A stretch of DNA of 64,000 nt, taken from positions 51,878 to 115,877 of the forward strand of contig NZ_JAOQJC010000023.1 in NCBI RefSeq assembly GCF_025567625.1, in the 5' to 3' direction. The notes beneath the pieces were generated by a model. That model was not told the DNA's origin. It ran no database searches and worked only from the letters and a program-made list of their open reading frames with translations. Origin of the DNA: Paenibacillus sp. J5C2022. GTDB taxonomy: Bacteria; Bacillota; Bacilli; Paenibacillales; Paenibacillaceae. The translations under genes were made by a program, and so were the position numbers. Below are positions 35,221 through 44,982 of this stretch, in pieces. Positions within the stretch are counted from its first letter, which is position 1, and each line of letters opens with the position of its first letter.

Positions 35221-38200
35221 TTATTCGCGAGTGGCGGCGAACTGCTCCCTTGCGGCTTGCCCATCACGCTCCATGAACGGCCACCAGTTCGCAGCTCCGA
35301 ACGTCCGCACCATAACCGGTATGAACAGCGGCAGCATGACGAGCGCGTACAGGAACAGTCCGCACAGCACCATCGTGGCGATCTGAAGCAGCGACAGCAC
35401 GCCGGAAGGCAGCATCGCCGCGAATGTGCCGCCCAGTATAATCGCGGCAGACACGATCACCGGGCCCATGTTCTTCATCGCTTCCAATATGGCCGTCTTC
35501 GGCTCCAGATGCCGATATTCCCGGAATCGGTCCATCAGGAAAATGCTGTAATCGACGCCGAGTGCGACGAGCAGGACGAAGCCGAAGAACGGAACGGCCC
35601 AGCTGATGCCGGAGTAACCCAGCAGCTCCACGAAGATCAGCTCGGTCGCGGCCATCGACGTATAGAACGTAATAAGCAGCGAGATAACGACATAGACCGG
35701 GATGATGACGGAACGGAACAAGATCAGCAGAATGACCAGTATGCCGATCAGCATCAATACAACGGTCCGTGAATAGTCAGCCTCCGATATGTTGCTCAGA
35801 TCATGGTTCATGCTGGTGACGCCGCCTATCGCCACATCGGACTGGCTGAACGGCGTATTCTGCAGCGCGCGCTGGACGGCCGACTTCACCGCATCGATCT
35901 CCTCCATCGCCTCCTGCGAATACGGATTGCTCTCGAAGATCACGTCCAACTGCGCCGTCCGCCGGTCCGGAGACAGATAGACATCGAGCGCGGCCTGGAA
36001 CTCTTCGCTTGCAATCGCTTCGGGCGGAATATGCCATCCCGTCATTTCCTTATTCGGCGACTGAGCCAATCCCTGCAGATAACCGCCTGCCGAAGCAAGA
36101 CCGTCCGTCACCTGATTCAAGCCGTCTACGCTTTGATCCAATCCTCCTGTCAACTCGCCGAGCTGGCTGCTCAAGGAGTCGAAGCCGCTCTTCAGCTCTT
36201 CCTGCCCTGCCGCAAGCTCCGCCAGACCTCCGGAGACCCCGGGCAGCTGCGCGATAATGCTTCCTTGCCCGGACGCCGCTTGCGCCACGCCTTGCTGCAG
36301 CTTCGCAAGGCCGTCGGCCAGACTCTCCAGCCCTGCCGCCAGGGCAGACTGTCCCTCAATGGCTTGGGCAAGGCCTGCATTCGCGCCCGCCATGCCTTGC
36401 GATACGCCCGCCAGCTGCTCATTCATGCCCCGCAGCTGCGTTCCAAGCGCTTCTGCTCCTTGCTGCATGCCTTGCAGAGCGCCCAGCGCCTCCTGATAGG
36501 CTGCGTCCTCCTTCAGCTCCGGATAGCTCTCCTGCAAGCTGCCAATTCCCGCGGCTACGTTGCCGAGTCCTTGCGCCAGCTTCGCGTGCTCCGCTGCGAT
36601 CGCCTCATAGCCCGCCGTCAACTGCGTTAATCCGCCGCCCATCTCCTGATAGCCAGCAAGCAGCTCCTTGCTTGCCGCCGCCAGTTGGTCGGCGCTCTCC
36701 TTGGCACTTCGGAGACCCGCCTCAAGCTCCTTCGCTCCTGACGAGCCGTCCAGCAAGCCGGCTCTGATCGCCTTCAGTCCGGCTTCCAGCTCGCCGATGC
36801 CGGACTGCAGCCGCCTCGTTCCGGCCGCCAGATCTCCCGCCCCCTTGGCCGCTTCAGCCAGCTTCGGCGTATTGTCGTTCAACGCGCTGCTCGCCTCCGC
36901 CAGTCCTTCACTGATGGAGCCAAGCCCTTCTCCGCTCTCGTCAAGCCCGTCTTCCAGCGCGACCACCTGATCGGACACGAGGAACTCATCCATCTCCTCC
37001 CCGGTCGGTCTCGTTGCCCCGCGCACGGCCTGCACGCCCTCCACCTTCATTAATTCGCGTGCCGCACCTTCCAGCGTTGCCAGTCCCTCCGGCGTATCGA
37101 ACGGTTCTTCGCTCTTGAGGATGACGCTGGTCGGCAGCGTCTCGCCCGGTCCGAATCTATCCGCGACAATATTGAACCCTTTCACGGAATCATAGCTTTC
37201 TCCGATCTCTTCCAGCGTATTGTACGAGATTGCCCCTTTGTATGCCACCAGAGACGGCACGATCAGTACAGCCAATATGGCAAGCGCGAGCAGGGGACGC
37301 TTCAGCGAGAACTGCCCGACAGTTCCCCACAGCTTGCTCTGCTTATGCTCGATGGAGCCTTTCGCCGGCCAGAACAAGGCGTTGCCGAGCACCGACAGGA
37401 AGAACGGCACGAGCGTGAACAGCGCCAGCATCATAATAGCGATGCCCACGGCTACCGCAACGGCCGATTGGTACAGAATGAAGGTCGACAAGCCGATCGA
37501 TGCGAATCCGACGAAGACAGCCAAGCCGGAATACAAGACCGTTTTGCCTGCGGTACGATAAGTATGAACGATGGCCTCCTGCTTGTCGCCAAGCCTGCCC
37601 AGTTCCTCCTTGTAACGGCTGATAAGCAGAATGCAGTAATCCGTCCCTATGCCGAACATGACCGCCACCATGAATATTTGCGTAAAGTTGGATAACGGGA
37701 AGTCCGCATACTCTACAAGGAATGCAACGACCGACTGCGATACCAGATACGAGAATCCGATCGTTAGCAGAGGCACCAGCGGCGCTGCAGCCGAACGGAA
37801 GACGACGAACAGAATAATAAGAATAAATCCGACCGTAATATACTCCGTCTTCTTCAGCCCTTCTTCCGAGCTGATGATGACATCTTCCGTAATGATCCAG
37901 TTGCCGGTGTAATAGTGCTCCACGTCCACATCCGACAGTGCCGCATACAGCTCCTCCTTCACCTCTGCCAGCTCACGCCCGCCGGCTTCGACCTGCAGCA
38001 GCGATATGACGGTGCTCCCGTCCTCCGACACCATCTGCTCCGCCAGCTCAGGCGTATCGAAGTGCGTCATGACGGAGAGAATGCCCAGCTCATCGGCTTC
38101 GCTCTGCAGCTTGGCTATACCCTGCCGCACTTCCTCCATTGCATCGTTCCCGATGCCGCCATCGCGATGAAACGCCAGCACAGTCGTCATGCCCGCCGTC

Positions 38201-38382
38201 TCCTCGCCGCCGATCTCCTTCGCCAGTTCGTCGGCGATGGCGGACGAGTAGCCTTCCGGAACGGTAATCTGTCCCTTCTCCCTTACGAGCCCCGCCATAT
38301 CCGGTGCAGTGAACAGGAGCCCGGCGACGGCCACCACCCAGAACAGAAGCACGAACCATTTCATCTTCAATATTGCTTTCAT
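35221..38382 (-). CDS. MMPL/RND-family exporter (YdfJ-like)
   Basis: A 1053-aa membrane protein made of two MMPL halves: a first helix, a large outer domain, five helices (to about 385), and the same again at the C-terminus. Between the halves, about residues 474-774 form a long heptad-like stretch of small/Leu/Gly repeats (LAAGTRRLQSGIGELEAGL and similar), probably an extracellular coiled-coil stalk. Relatives export lipids, siderophores or drugs using the proton gradient. GGAGTGG precedes the ATG. It is cotranscribed with the MarR-type regulator 21 bases upstream, which suggests substrate-responsive control. Confidence 0.9.
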   Translation of the reverse strand: MKAILKMKWFVLLFWVVAVAGLLFTAPDMAGLVREKGQITVPEGYSSAIADELAKEIGGEETAGMTTVLAFHRDGGIGNDAMEEVRQGIAKLQSEADELGILSVMTHFDTPELAEQMVSEDGSTVISLLQVEAGGRELAEVKEELYAALSDVDVEHYYTGNWIITEDVIISSEEGLKKTEYITVGFILIILFVVFRSAAAPLVPLLTIGFSYLVSQSVVAFLVEYADFPLSNFTQIFMVAVMFGIGTDYCILLISRYKEELGRLGDKQEAIVHTYRTAGKTVLYSGLAVFVGFASIGLSTFILYQSAVAVAVGIAIMMLALFTLVPFFLSVLGNALFWPAKGSIEHKQSKLWGTVGQFSLKRPLLALAILAVLIVPSLVAYKGAISYNTLEEIGESYDSVKGFNIVADRFGPGETLPTSVILKSEEPFDTPEGLATLEGAARELMKVEGVQAVRGATRPTGEEMDEFLVSDQVVALEDGLDESGEGLGSISEGLAEASSALNDNTPKLAEAAKGAGDLAAGTRRLQSGIGELEAGLKAIRAGLLDGSSGAKELEAGLRSAKESADQLAAASKELLAGYQEMGGGLTQLTAGYEAIAAEHAKLAQGLGNVAAGIGSLQESYPELKEDAAYQEALGALQGMQQGAEALGTQLRGMNEQLAGVSQGMAGANAGLAQAIEGQSALAAGLESLADGLAKLQQGVAQAASGQGSIIAQLPGVSGGLAELAAGQEELKSGFDSLSSQLGELTGGLDQSVDGLNQVTDGLASAGGYLQGLAQSPNKEMTGWHIPPEAIASEEFQAALDVYLSPDRRTAQLDVIFESNPYSQEAMEEIDAVKSAVQRALQNTPFSQSDVAIGGVTSMNHDLSNISEADYSRTVVLMLIGILVILLILFRSVIIPVYVVISLLITFYTSMAATELIFVELLGYSGISWAVPFFGFVLLVALGVDYSIFLMDRFREYRHLEPKTAILEAMKNMGPVIVSAAIILGGTFAAMLPSGVLSLLQIATMVLCGLFLYALVMLPLFIPVMVRTFGAANWWPFMERDGQAAREQFAATRE

Positions 38383-38403
38383 CGTTATCGATCCACTCCC
38401 GAC

Positions 38404-38844
38404 TTATATCTTGGTCAATTTCTCTGCCAGCTTCTCGTAGGTCTCAATAAATTGAATAGCCTCTTCCTGGGTGAAAAATTGAATGAGTTGCCCTAGCAGC
38501 CCCTCCACTTTCTCCTCAAGCAAACGGCACATCTCCTCCCCTTGCTCCGTCAAGGCCAGGTGAATGATTCTGCGATCCTTCTCCTCCGGCATTCGCTGAA
38601 TATATCCCTTGTCTGACAATCGCGTAATGATGGCCGTAATGGAACTCTTGCCCACGCAGAATATATCCGCCAGTTCCGTCGATGTGCACCTGCCTCGCTT
38701 ATTCAGATAGCATAAAGTAGCGTACTGATCAACCGTAATGCTTTCCGGCATAAGCTCCCGAATGAGCGCATTCAGTCGGCGGGTAACGATGAAGTCAGCC
38801 TCCTCGTAGCGATGTATAAGATCTTTCAGTATGATCGGCTGCAT
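38404..38844 (-). CDS. MarR-family transcriptional regulator
   Basis: A 146-aa winged-helix regulator. The DNA-binding core includes CTSTELADIFCVGKSSITAIITRLSDKG followed by the wing MPEEKDRRIIHLALTEQG. AGGAGAGGGTGG precedes the ATG. It is the first gene of a two-gene unit with the MMPL exporter and probably represses both by binding the dyad 20 bases upstream. The ligand is likely a substrate of the exporter. Confidence 0.93.
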   Translation of the reverse strand: MQPIILKDLIHRYEEADFIVTRRLNALIRELMPESITVDQYATLCYLNKRGRCTSTELADIFCVGKSSITAIITRLSDKGYIQRMPEEKDRRIIHLALTEQGEEMCRLLEEKVEGLLGQLIQFFTQEEAIQFIETYEKLAEKLTKI

Positions 38845-38863
38845 GCCACCCTCTCCTTCTTGT

Positions 38864-38892
38864 TAGTTTCACTGTCGAACTATTACATTATA
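38864..38892 (-). promoter_or_regulatory. MarR operator and -10 box
   Basis: TAGTTTCAC-T-GTCGAACTA at 38864-38882 is a 19-bp dyad with seven of nine matching pairs. A TATAAT box lies just upstream on the minus strand (38892-38887), so the dyad covers the expected start site. This is the usual geometry for MarR autorepression. Confidence 0.5.
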
Positions 38893-39012
38893 AAACTTTA
38901 TCAGAGATGAATCCTATTTTCAACAGCCGCAATCAAATCCAAGGAAAAAGAAGGAACGCCATGAAAATTGTCGAATAATAGGGGAAATGGTTACGGCATC
39001 AGGAGGACGCTT

Positions 39013-41634
39013 GTGTATCGACTTTTAGAGCTATCACGCCATAAAGGAGTTGCCATTGCCGCTTATCTGGCATGTCTGGCGTTGGCACTGCTGGCGCAGT
39101 GGATCAGTATCCCCTTTTTGTTCGGGGCGAGCCTTACGTTAACAAGCGTATTTCTATACTTAAGCGTACGGTTATTCGGCTTGCGCGGAGGTCTGCCTAT
39201 CGCCTTCGCCGCTCACGCAGTCGGAATCTTCTTATTGGAAGAGCCGCTGTTCTTCTTAATCGGACTTCTCGAGACGGTTGCCATCGGGCTGCTATTGCGC
39301 AAGTTCCAAGGCCGTCTGTTTTACTGCGCGCTCCTGTTCTGGCTGCCTCTGGGCATGGCTGTATTGTACCTGTTCCTGCTGACGCAGGATGGCACAACAA
39401 CGAATGACGCCTTGCTGATCTCCTGTATCATTACCGTCAACAGCGTGGCCAACGCCCTGTTCGCGGAGATCATCGATCAATGCTTGCCGATTCGCAGCCT
39501 GATCCGTTCAACGAACGGAGAGACGGAGCAATCCGTCTTGTCGCTTCGCAAGTATTTGCTGTACTTTACCATCGGTATCGTTATGATTCTGTTCCTGCTT
39601 AACATATTCGTCAACAGTGTCAGTTCATTCAAGGAAATTCATATTTACACGAAAGAATTGGCCGTACAAGCCGTCCACGCAGTGGAACAGGAACGGCTTG
39701 AGGATGCGTCCCAAGGGCTGGAGCAAATCCGGCAGCTTCTCGGCCGTTACGATACGGATATGTACATTGTCAGCATTCTCGATTCCAATCGCAAAATTAT
39801 CGCTTCAAGCGATTCCGAGGCTGCCGGCCATATCGGCTACTTGGCCGAAGCGAGCTCATACATCAAGCTGAGCGAACATTATTATCTAACCCGTCATAAG
39901 CAGCGGTTCTCGATGTGGGAAAGCTATATCTGGCATAACGAATCATTCGTATATGTGAAGCCAATCGAAGGGATCGGCCACATGATAGTGGATATTCCGC
40001 TGGAGAACTATCGTGAGCATTTGTTCAACAAGTACCTGTATCACTTCGCCTATCTGTTCGGTTTTACGCTTGCGGCCGCTCTTGCCGCACTGCTTATTAA
40101 CCGGCTCATCGTACGTGATCTGAACCGGCTCGCCCAATCGACGGCAGACCTTCCGCACAGACTGAAGCAGCAGCATATCGTCGATCTGCCCGCAAGCCGA
40201 ATCAAGGAAATCGACGGCTTGATCGCCAACATTCGGTTCATGTCCGGCAGCTTGCTGCAGCTGTTCCGGGAATCGCAGTCCAATGCCGAGCGACTGGCCG
40301 CGCAAGCCCAGCTGTTAAGGCAATCCGAGGAACGCCTTCACCAGCTCGCTTATTACGACAGCCTGACGGGCTTGCCTAACCGCCTTCACTTCTCGCGGCA
40401 GTTCTCGGAGCTGATCGCGCTCAGCCGTCCCGATAACGGTCACGGCATAGCCATTCTGCTTATTGACATTAACCGCTTCAAGCAGATCAACGACGCCTTG
40501 GGACATTCCGCCGGCGACTCTCTCCTGCGGCAAGTGGGAACAAGATTGGATCGTCTGTCCTCCAAGGAGAACACCCTCTTCCGTCTGGGGGGAGACGAAT
40601 TTGTATTCCTATGCAGCTATACGCAGCACGACCAGTTGACCCGCTTCGCCCAATCGATCTGCCGCTTGCTGGAGGAACCGTTCCTTATGCGCGACTTGCC
40701 GCTGTTCCTTACGGTGAGCATCGGTATAAGCATCTATCCGCAAGACGGACCGGACACGGAATCCGTTCTGTCGAATGCGGACATCGCCATGTACAACGCG
40801 AAGAAGGAAGGCGACGGCAGCTACCGCTTCTTCGCTTCCGGCGACGCCGCTTCCATGTCGGAGAAGCTTCGGCTGGAGAACGGGCTGTATAAAGCCCTGC
40901 AGGATGGCCACTTCTCGCTTTATTATCAGCCGAAGGTGTACGCCGCTACGGGAGAGCTGTGCGGGATAGAAGCGCTGATCCGCTGGCATCATCCCGAGCT
41001 TGGCATGATTCCGCCCGACAAGTTCATTCCACTCGCGGAAGAATCCGGCTTCATTCTGGAGATTGACCGCTACGTGTTCCGTGAAGCTTGCCGCCAGAAC
41101 AAGGCGTGGCAGGACGCCGGCTACAAGCCGATTCCCGTCTCCATCAACATATCGGCCAGACACTTCTACCAAGGCGATCTGAAGGCCATGATTACGGAAG
41201 CGTTGAACGATACCGGTCTTTCGCCGCAATATGTCAGCCTGGAAATAACAGAGGGTGTCTTCATGCGCCAGTCAGACCATGTTATCGAGACGATCGTCTA
41301 TCTCCGCGGCTTGGGCATTCAAATATCGATCGACGACTTCGGCACCGGCTTCTCGTCGCTGAACCAGCTGCAATGGCTGCCAATCTCTGACGTGAAGCTG
41401 GATCGTTCCTTCATCCGCGGCATTACGAACGACGATAAGAAATCGTCCATCGTGAAAGCGATCATCGAACTGGTTCACAGCATGAACATGAAGGTCGTCG
41501 CCGAAGGCGTAGAGACGGTAGAGGAATCCCAATACTGCAAAATGCTGAAGTGCGACGAGCTGCAAGGTTACCTGTTCAGCAAGCCGCTGACCGCCGCCGA
41601 TCTGGAGGAGCGGTTCCTTCCAATAAGGCTTTGA
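39013..41634 (+). CDS. Membrane GGDEF-EAL protein (cyclic di-GMP synthase/phosphodiesterase)
   Basis: An 873-aa protein. The N-terminus has five or six helices, then a further helix, an extracellular sensor of about 130 residues, a helix, and a linker. The GGDEF domain has an intact RLGGDEF (near residue 525), and the EAL domain has intact GIEALIRW (near 653), DDFGTGFSSL and VVAEGVET, so both making and degrading cyclic di-GMP are possible. The frame opens at a TTG (38968), but a perfect AGGAGG at 39001-39006 sits six bases before GTG 39013, which I prefer. Its stop codon overlaps the -35 box of the trpB promoter. Confidence 0.92.
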   Translation: MYRLLELSRHKGVAIAAYLACLALALLAQWISIPFLFGASLTLTSVFLYLSVRLFGLRGGLPIAFAAHAVGIFLLEEPLFFLIGLLETVAIGLLLRKFQGRLFYCALLFWLPLGMAVLYLFLLTQDGTTTNDALLISCIITVNSVANALFAEIIDQCLPIRSLIRSTNGETEQSVLSLRKYLLYFTIGIVMILFLLNIFVNSVSSFKEIHIYTKELAVQAVHAVEQERLEDASQGLEQIRQLLGRYDTDMYIVSILDSNRKIIASSDSEAAGHIGYLAEASSYIKLSEHYYLTRHKQRFSMWESYIWHNESFVYVKPIEGIGHMIVDIPLENYREHLFNKYLYHFAYLFGFTLAAALAALLINRLIVRDLNRLAQSTADLPHRLKQQHIVDLPASRIKEIDGLIANIRFMSGSLLQLFRESQSNAERLAAQAQLLRQSEERLHQLAYYDSLTGLPNRLHFSRQFSELIALSRPDNGHGIAILLIDINRFKQINDALGHSAGDSLLRQVGTRLDRLSSKENTLFRLGGDEFVFLCSYTQHDQLTRFAQSICRLLEEPFLMRDLPLFLTVSIGISIYPQDGPDTESVLSNADIAMYNAKKEGDGSYRFFASGDAASMSEKLRLENGLYKALQDGHFSLYYQPKVYAATGELCGIEALIRWHHPELGMIPPDKFIPLAEESGFILEIDRYVFREACRQNKAWQDAGYKPIPVSINISARHFYQGDLKAMITEALNDTGLSPQYVSLEITEGVFMRQSDHVIETIVYLRGLGIQISIDDFGTGFSSLNQLQWLPISDVKLDRSFIRGITNDDKKSSIVKAIIELVHSMNMKVVAEGVETVEESQYCKMLKCDELQGYLFSKPLTAADLEERFLPIRL

Positions 41635-41659
41635 CAAGCCTGCGCTCTCCATCTAAGAT
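41631..41659 (+). promoter_or_regulatory. trpB promoter
   Basis: TTGACA (41631-41636) and TAAGAT (41654-41659) are separated by exactly 17 bases. The -35 box contains the TGA stop of the upstream gene, so trpB has its own promoter. Confidence 0.7.
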
Positions 41660-41688
41660 TGTGTTATAACAATATAGGAGGCGCTTAC

Positions 41689-42858
41689 ATGAACCAGCAA
41701 ATCGCACAAAATCAGGAAGGCTACTTCGGCGAGTTCGGCGGCAGCTTCATCCCGCCAGAGCTGCAGGAAGTGATGAACTACCTGACGGAGCAATTCAACA
41801 TATTCAAGGACGATACCGACTTCAAAGAGGAATACCAGTATTATCTGAGAGAATATGTAGGCCGCGAGAATCCACTGACCTATGTGGATCGTCTGACGAA
41901 GGAATGGGGCGGCGCGAAGATCTACCTGAAGCGCGAGGACCTGAATCATACCGGCGCCCACAAGATCAATAACGTTATCGGTCAGATCCTGCTGGCCAAG
42001 CGCATGGGAGCAAAGCGCATTATCGCGGAAACAGGCGCCGGCCAGCATGGCGTGGCAACGGCGACGGCGTGCGCCATGTTCGATATGGAATGCGTCATCT
42101 ATATGGGGGCCGAAGATACGCGCCGCCAGGCGCTGAACGTATTCCGCATGGAGCTGCTTGGCGCGAAGGTGGTGCCCGTAGCCAAAGGCCAAGGCCGCCT
42201 GAAGGATGCGGTTGACGAAGCGCTCGGCGATCTGGTCGCCAACTACAAGAATACCTTCTATCTGTTAGGCTCGGCTGTGGGGCCCCATCCGTTCCCTACG
42301 ATGGTCAAGCACTTCCAGTCCATCATCAGCGAGGAATCGAAGCGTCAGATCCTGGAGAAGGAAGGCCGACTGCCAGACGTCGTGCTGGCTTGCGCAGGAG
42401 GCGGCAGCAACGCCATCGGGGCGTTCGCCCATTATCTGGACGAGCCGTCGGTCCGCTTGATCGGCGTGGAGCCGGATCAGGCTCCTACGCTGTCGGAAGG
42501 CGTACCCGGCGTCATCCACGGCTTCAAGTGTCTTGTGCTGCTGGATGAGGAGGGCAATCCGAAGCCTACTTACTCCATCGCAGCCGGGCTGGATTACCCC
42601 GGCATCGGTCCCGAACACAGCCATCTGAAAACTAGTGGACGGGCGGAATATGTAACCGTAAGCAACGAAGAAGTGCTGGATGCGTTCCAGGAACTGTCCC
42701 GGCTGGAGGGCATTATACCGGCATTGGAGAGCTCGCATGCCGTTGCTCATGCGAAGAAGCTGGCGCCGACCCTTCCGAAGGATGCCATCATCATCATTAA
42801 TCTGTCCGGCCGCGGAGACAAGGACGTCGAGCAAGTATTCCATATGCTGAAGAAGTAA
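41689..42858 (+). CDS. trpB: Tryptophan synthase beta chain (solitary copy)
   Basis: A 389-aa PLP enzyme joining indole and serine. The N-terminus (GYFGEFGGSFIPPEL) matches the family, the PLP Lys92 lies in HTGAHKINN, the catalytic Glu in ETGAGQHG, and phosphate binding in CAGGGSNAIG. The segment after GVEP (DQAPTLSEGVPGVIHGFK) differs from the commonest TrpB1 sequences I know. AGGAGGCGCTTAC precedes the ATG at 41689; an in-frame ATG at 41659 overlaps the promoter. No trpA or other trp gene is adjacent, so it may be an accessory copy or work with a distant TrpA. Confidence 0.93.
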   Translation: MNQQIAQNQEGYFGEFGGSFIPPELQEVMNYLTEQFNIFKDDTDFKEEYQYYLREYVGRENPLTYVDRLTKEWGGAKIYLKREDLNHTGAHKINNVIGQILLAKRMGAKRIIAETGAGQHGVATATACAMFDMECVIYMGAEDTRRQALNVFRMELLGAKVVPVAKGQGRLKDAVDEALGDLVANYKNTFYLLGSAVGPHPFPTMVKHFQSIISEESKRQILEKEGRLPDVVLACAGGGSNAIGAFAHYLDEPSVRLIGVEPDQAPTLSEGVPGVIHGFKCLVLLDEEGNPKPTYSIAAGLDYPGIGPEHSHLKTSGRAEYVTVSNEEVLDAFQELSRLEGIIPALESSHAVAHAKKLAPTLPKDAIIIINLSGRGDKDVEQVFHMLKK

Positions 42859-42877
42859 GAAGCACGCCACTATCGAT

Positions 42878-42932
42878 AAGGGCCTATACCCTCAGAGCCG
42901 TCTCACGTCTCCGAAGGCATAGGCCCTTTCTC
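42878..42932. terminator. Bidirectional terminator between trpB and bmrD
   Basis: AAGGGCCTATACC pairs with GGCATAGGCCCTT (one mismatch) around a 25-base loop that can fold further, then TTTCTCCG on the plus strand. It separates the two convergent genes. Confidence 0.7.
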
Positions 42933-42937
42933 CGTTG

Positions 42938-44959
42938 TTATGCCGGCTGAACGGCACCTTGCTGCAGCTGATACATCGCATAGTATTTCCCCTGCTTCTC
43001 CATCAGGGAATCGTGATTGCCCCTCTCCACGATTACGCCGCGGTCGAGCACAAGAATCTGGTCCGCCGCCCGAATCGTCGACAGGCGATGGGCGATGACG
43101 AACGTCGTGCGCCCTCGCTTCAGCACATCCAGCGCGCGCTGGATAATGGCTTCCGTCTCTGTGTCGATGCTTGCCGTCGCCTCGTCCAGGATAAGAATGG
43201 CGGGATCGTAGGCAAGCGCTCTGGCGAAGGAGATCAGCTGCCGCTGCCCGGCCGACAGCGTGCTCCCCTTCTCAATGACAGGCGCATCGATACCGCCTGG
43301 CAGCTTGCTGAACATGTCGTACGCACCGACATCTCTCAGTGCCTGTTCTACCTTCTCCCGGCTGATGTCCGGATTGTCCAGACTGACGTTCGACGCGATC
43401 GTGCCGGTGAACAGGAACGGGTCCTGCAGGACGATTCCCATATGCTCACGGAGCATCTGCTTCGGCATCCCGCTGGCATCCATCCCATCGATCGTAATCC
43501 GCCCTTCTTTAATGTCATAGAACCGGAAGAGCAGATTGAGAATGGAGCTCTTGCCCGACCCCGTATGGCCTACCAGAGCGACGGTCTCCCCCTGGCTGGC
43601 ATGGAAGCTGATATTGCGAAGCACGTATTCATCTTTCTTATAGGCGAAGGATACGTCCTGGAATTGGACATCGCCCTTGTAGCGCTCTATGGAACCCGTC
43701 TCCACATCCGTTCCGTCCTCGTCCATCAGCTTGAACACCCGCTCCGCCGATACGCGGGCCACCTCCAGATTGGACAGCTGGTTCACAATGCCGACGATCG
43801 GCGCGAACATCCGGTTCATGTAGTCGATGTAGGCGTACAACGCCCCTACTGTGACCATCGCCCCCAGCGTACCGCCCCAGAACATCCACACGACGATCAG
43901 GAACAGCACATTCCTGACGACATTGACCAGATTGTGCGACGTTAACGAGTTCAAGCTGAGCAGCTTGTTCTGGTATTTGAAGTAGTGATCGTTCAGCTCG
44001 TCGAATTCCTTCGTCGTCTGCTTCTCGCGGCGGAACGCCTGAATAATCGTCATGCCGCCGATAGATTCATTGATCATGCCGTTAATCTCGCTAAGCTTCG
44101 TACGAATTATGCGGTTATACTTCGCCGCGAATTTCCGGTAGACGATGATCCACAGGATCAGAATCGGAATCAGCGGCAGTGTAACGAGAGCCAGCTTGGC
44201 ATCCAGCAGGAAGAGCGCGCCGAATATCGCCACCATATAGATCGTGCCCGTGAAGAAGTTCGCAAGCACGCCTACATAGAGCTCCCGAATAGCCTCCGTA
44301 TCGTTCGTAATCCGCGAGACGACCTGTCCCGCCGACAGATTGTCGTAATATTGAACAGGCAGCCTCTGCGTCTGCGCATACACATCGTTGCGCATGCGGC
44401 GCACGATCCGGTTCGCCGACGTCTGCAGCATAAGCCGCTGCCCGTATGCGAACAAGGCGACGAGCACAAGCAGTCCGAAGTAGATGGCCGCCAGCTTCAT
44501 CAGAGCCGGCACCTCCGGCTCATAGAATGCGTACAGTTCCTTCACACTCAGCTTCTCTGCCGAGTAGCTCTCCTGCTTGCCGGAATCGCCGTCGGTCACA
44601 GTCAGCCGTTCGCCGCTAACTTCCCGGCCCCCGCCCTCGAAGCGAAGAGGTTCATTCAGGAAGTAATAGCTCCTGCCTACTTGCAGCACGCGAACCTCCC
44701 TGCCCTTCTCCTCGCCCGGAGCGAAGCGGTCCTCGCGCTTATACCAATTGCCCTTGTAGCTTGCCGCCTTCGGCTGCTCCCCTTGCACCTGGTACCATTT
44801 CTTCTCAATGCCCAATATGTTGTCATCAATCATTCGCTTGGCAATGAGCGGCCCCGTCAACTCTGCGCATACGGCGAGCACAAGCAGCAGCAATGCGGCC
44901 AATATCGTTTTCTTGTACAGCATCGCATATTGAAACAGTCGTTTCCCTGTCGTTCCCAT
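42938..44959 (-). CDS. bmrD: ABC exporter half-transporter BmrD, with extracellular domain
   Basis: A 673-aa half-transporter: TMD plus nucleotide-binding domain with GHTGSGKSS, signature LSAGQRQ and Walker B ILILDEATAS. The catalytic Glu is present, so this subunit carries the competent ATP site. An extra ~110-residue domain (about 40-150, KKWYQVQGEQPKAASYKG onward) lies between TM1 and TM2, as in the Bacillus BmrD extracellular domain, and the total length agrees with that protein. It pairs with the subunit encoded immediately upstream. AAGGAGG precedes the ATG. Substrates are probably translation-targeting or other amphipathic antibiotics, by analogy. Confidence 0.85.
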   Translation of the reverse strand: MGTTGKRLFQYAMLYKKTILAALLLLVLAVCAELTGPLIAKRMIDDNILGIEKKWYQVQGEQPKAASYKGNWYKREDRFAPGEEKGREVRVLQVGRSYYFLNEPLRFEGGGREVSGERLTVTDGDSGKQESYSAEKLSVKELYAFYEPEVPALMKLAAIYFGLLVLVALFAYGQRLMLQTSANRIVRRMRNDVYAQTQRLPVQYYDNLSAGQVVSRITNDTEAIRELYVGVLANFFTGTIYMVAIFGALFLLDAKLALVTLPLIPILILWIIVYRKFAAKYNRIIRTKLSEINGMINESIGGMTIIQAFRREKQTTKEFDELNDHYFKYQNKLLSLNSLTSHNLVNVVRNVLFLIVVWMFWGGTLGAMVTVGALYAYIDYMNRMFAPIVGIVNQLSNLEVARVSAERVFKLMDEDGTDVETGSIERYKGDVQFQDVSFAYKKDEYVLRNISFHASQGETVALVGHTGSGKSSILNLLFRFYDIKEGRITIDGMDASGMPKQMLREHMGIVLQDPFLFTGTIASNVSLDNPDISREKVEQALRDVGAYDMFSKLPGGIDAPVIEKGSTLSAGQRQLISFARALAYDPAILILDEATASIDTETEAIIQRALDVLKRGRTTFVIAHRLSTIRAADQILVLDRGVIVERGNHDSLMEKQGKYYAMYQLQQGAVQPA

Positions 44960-44982
44960 ATCTATCGCAGCCTCCTTTCCCC

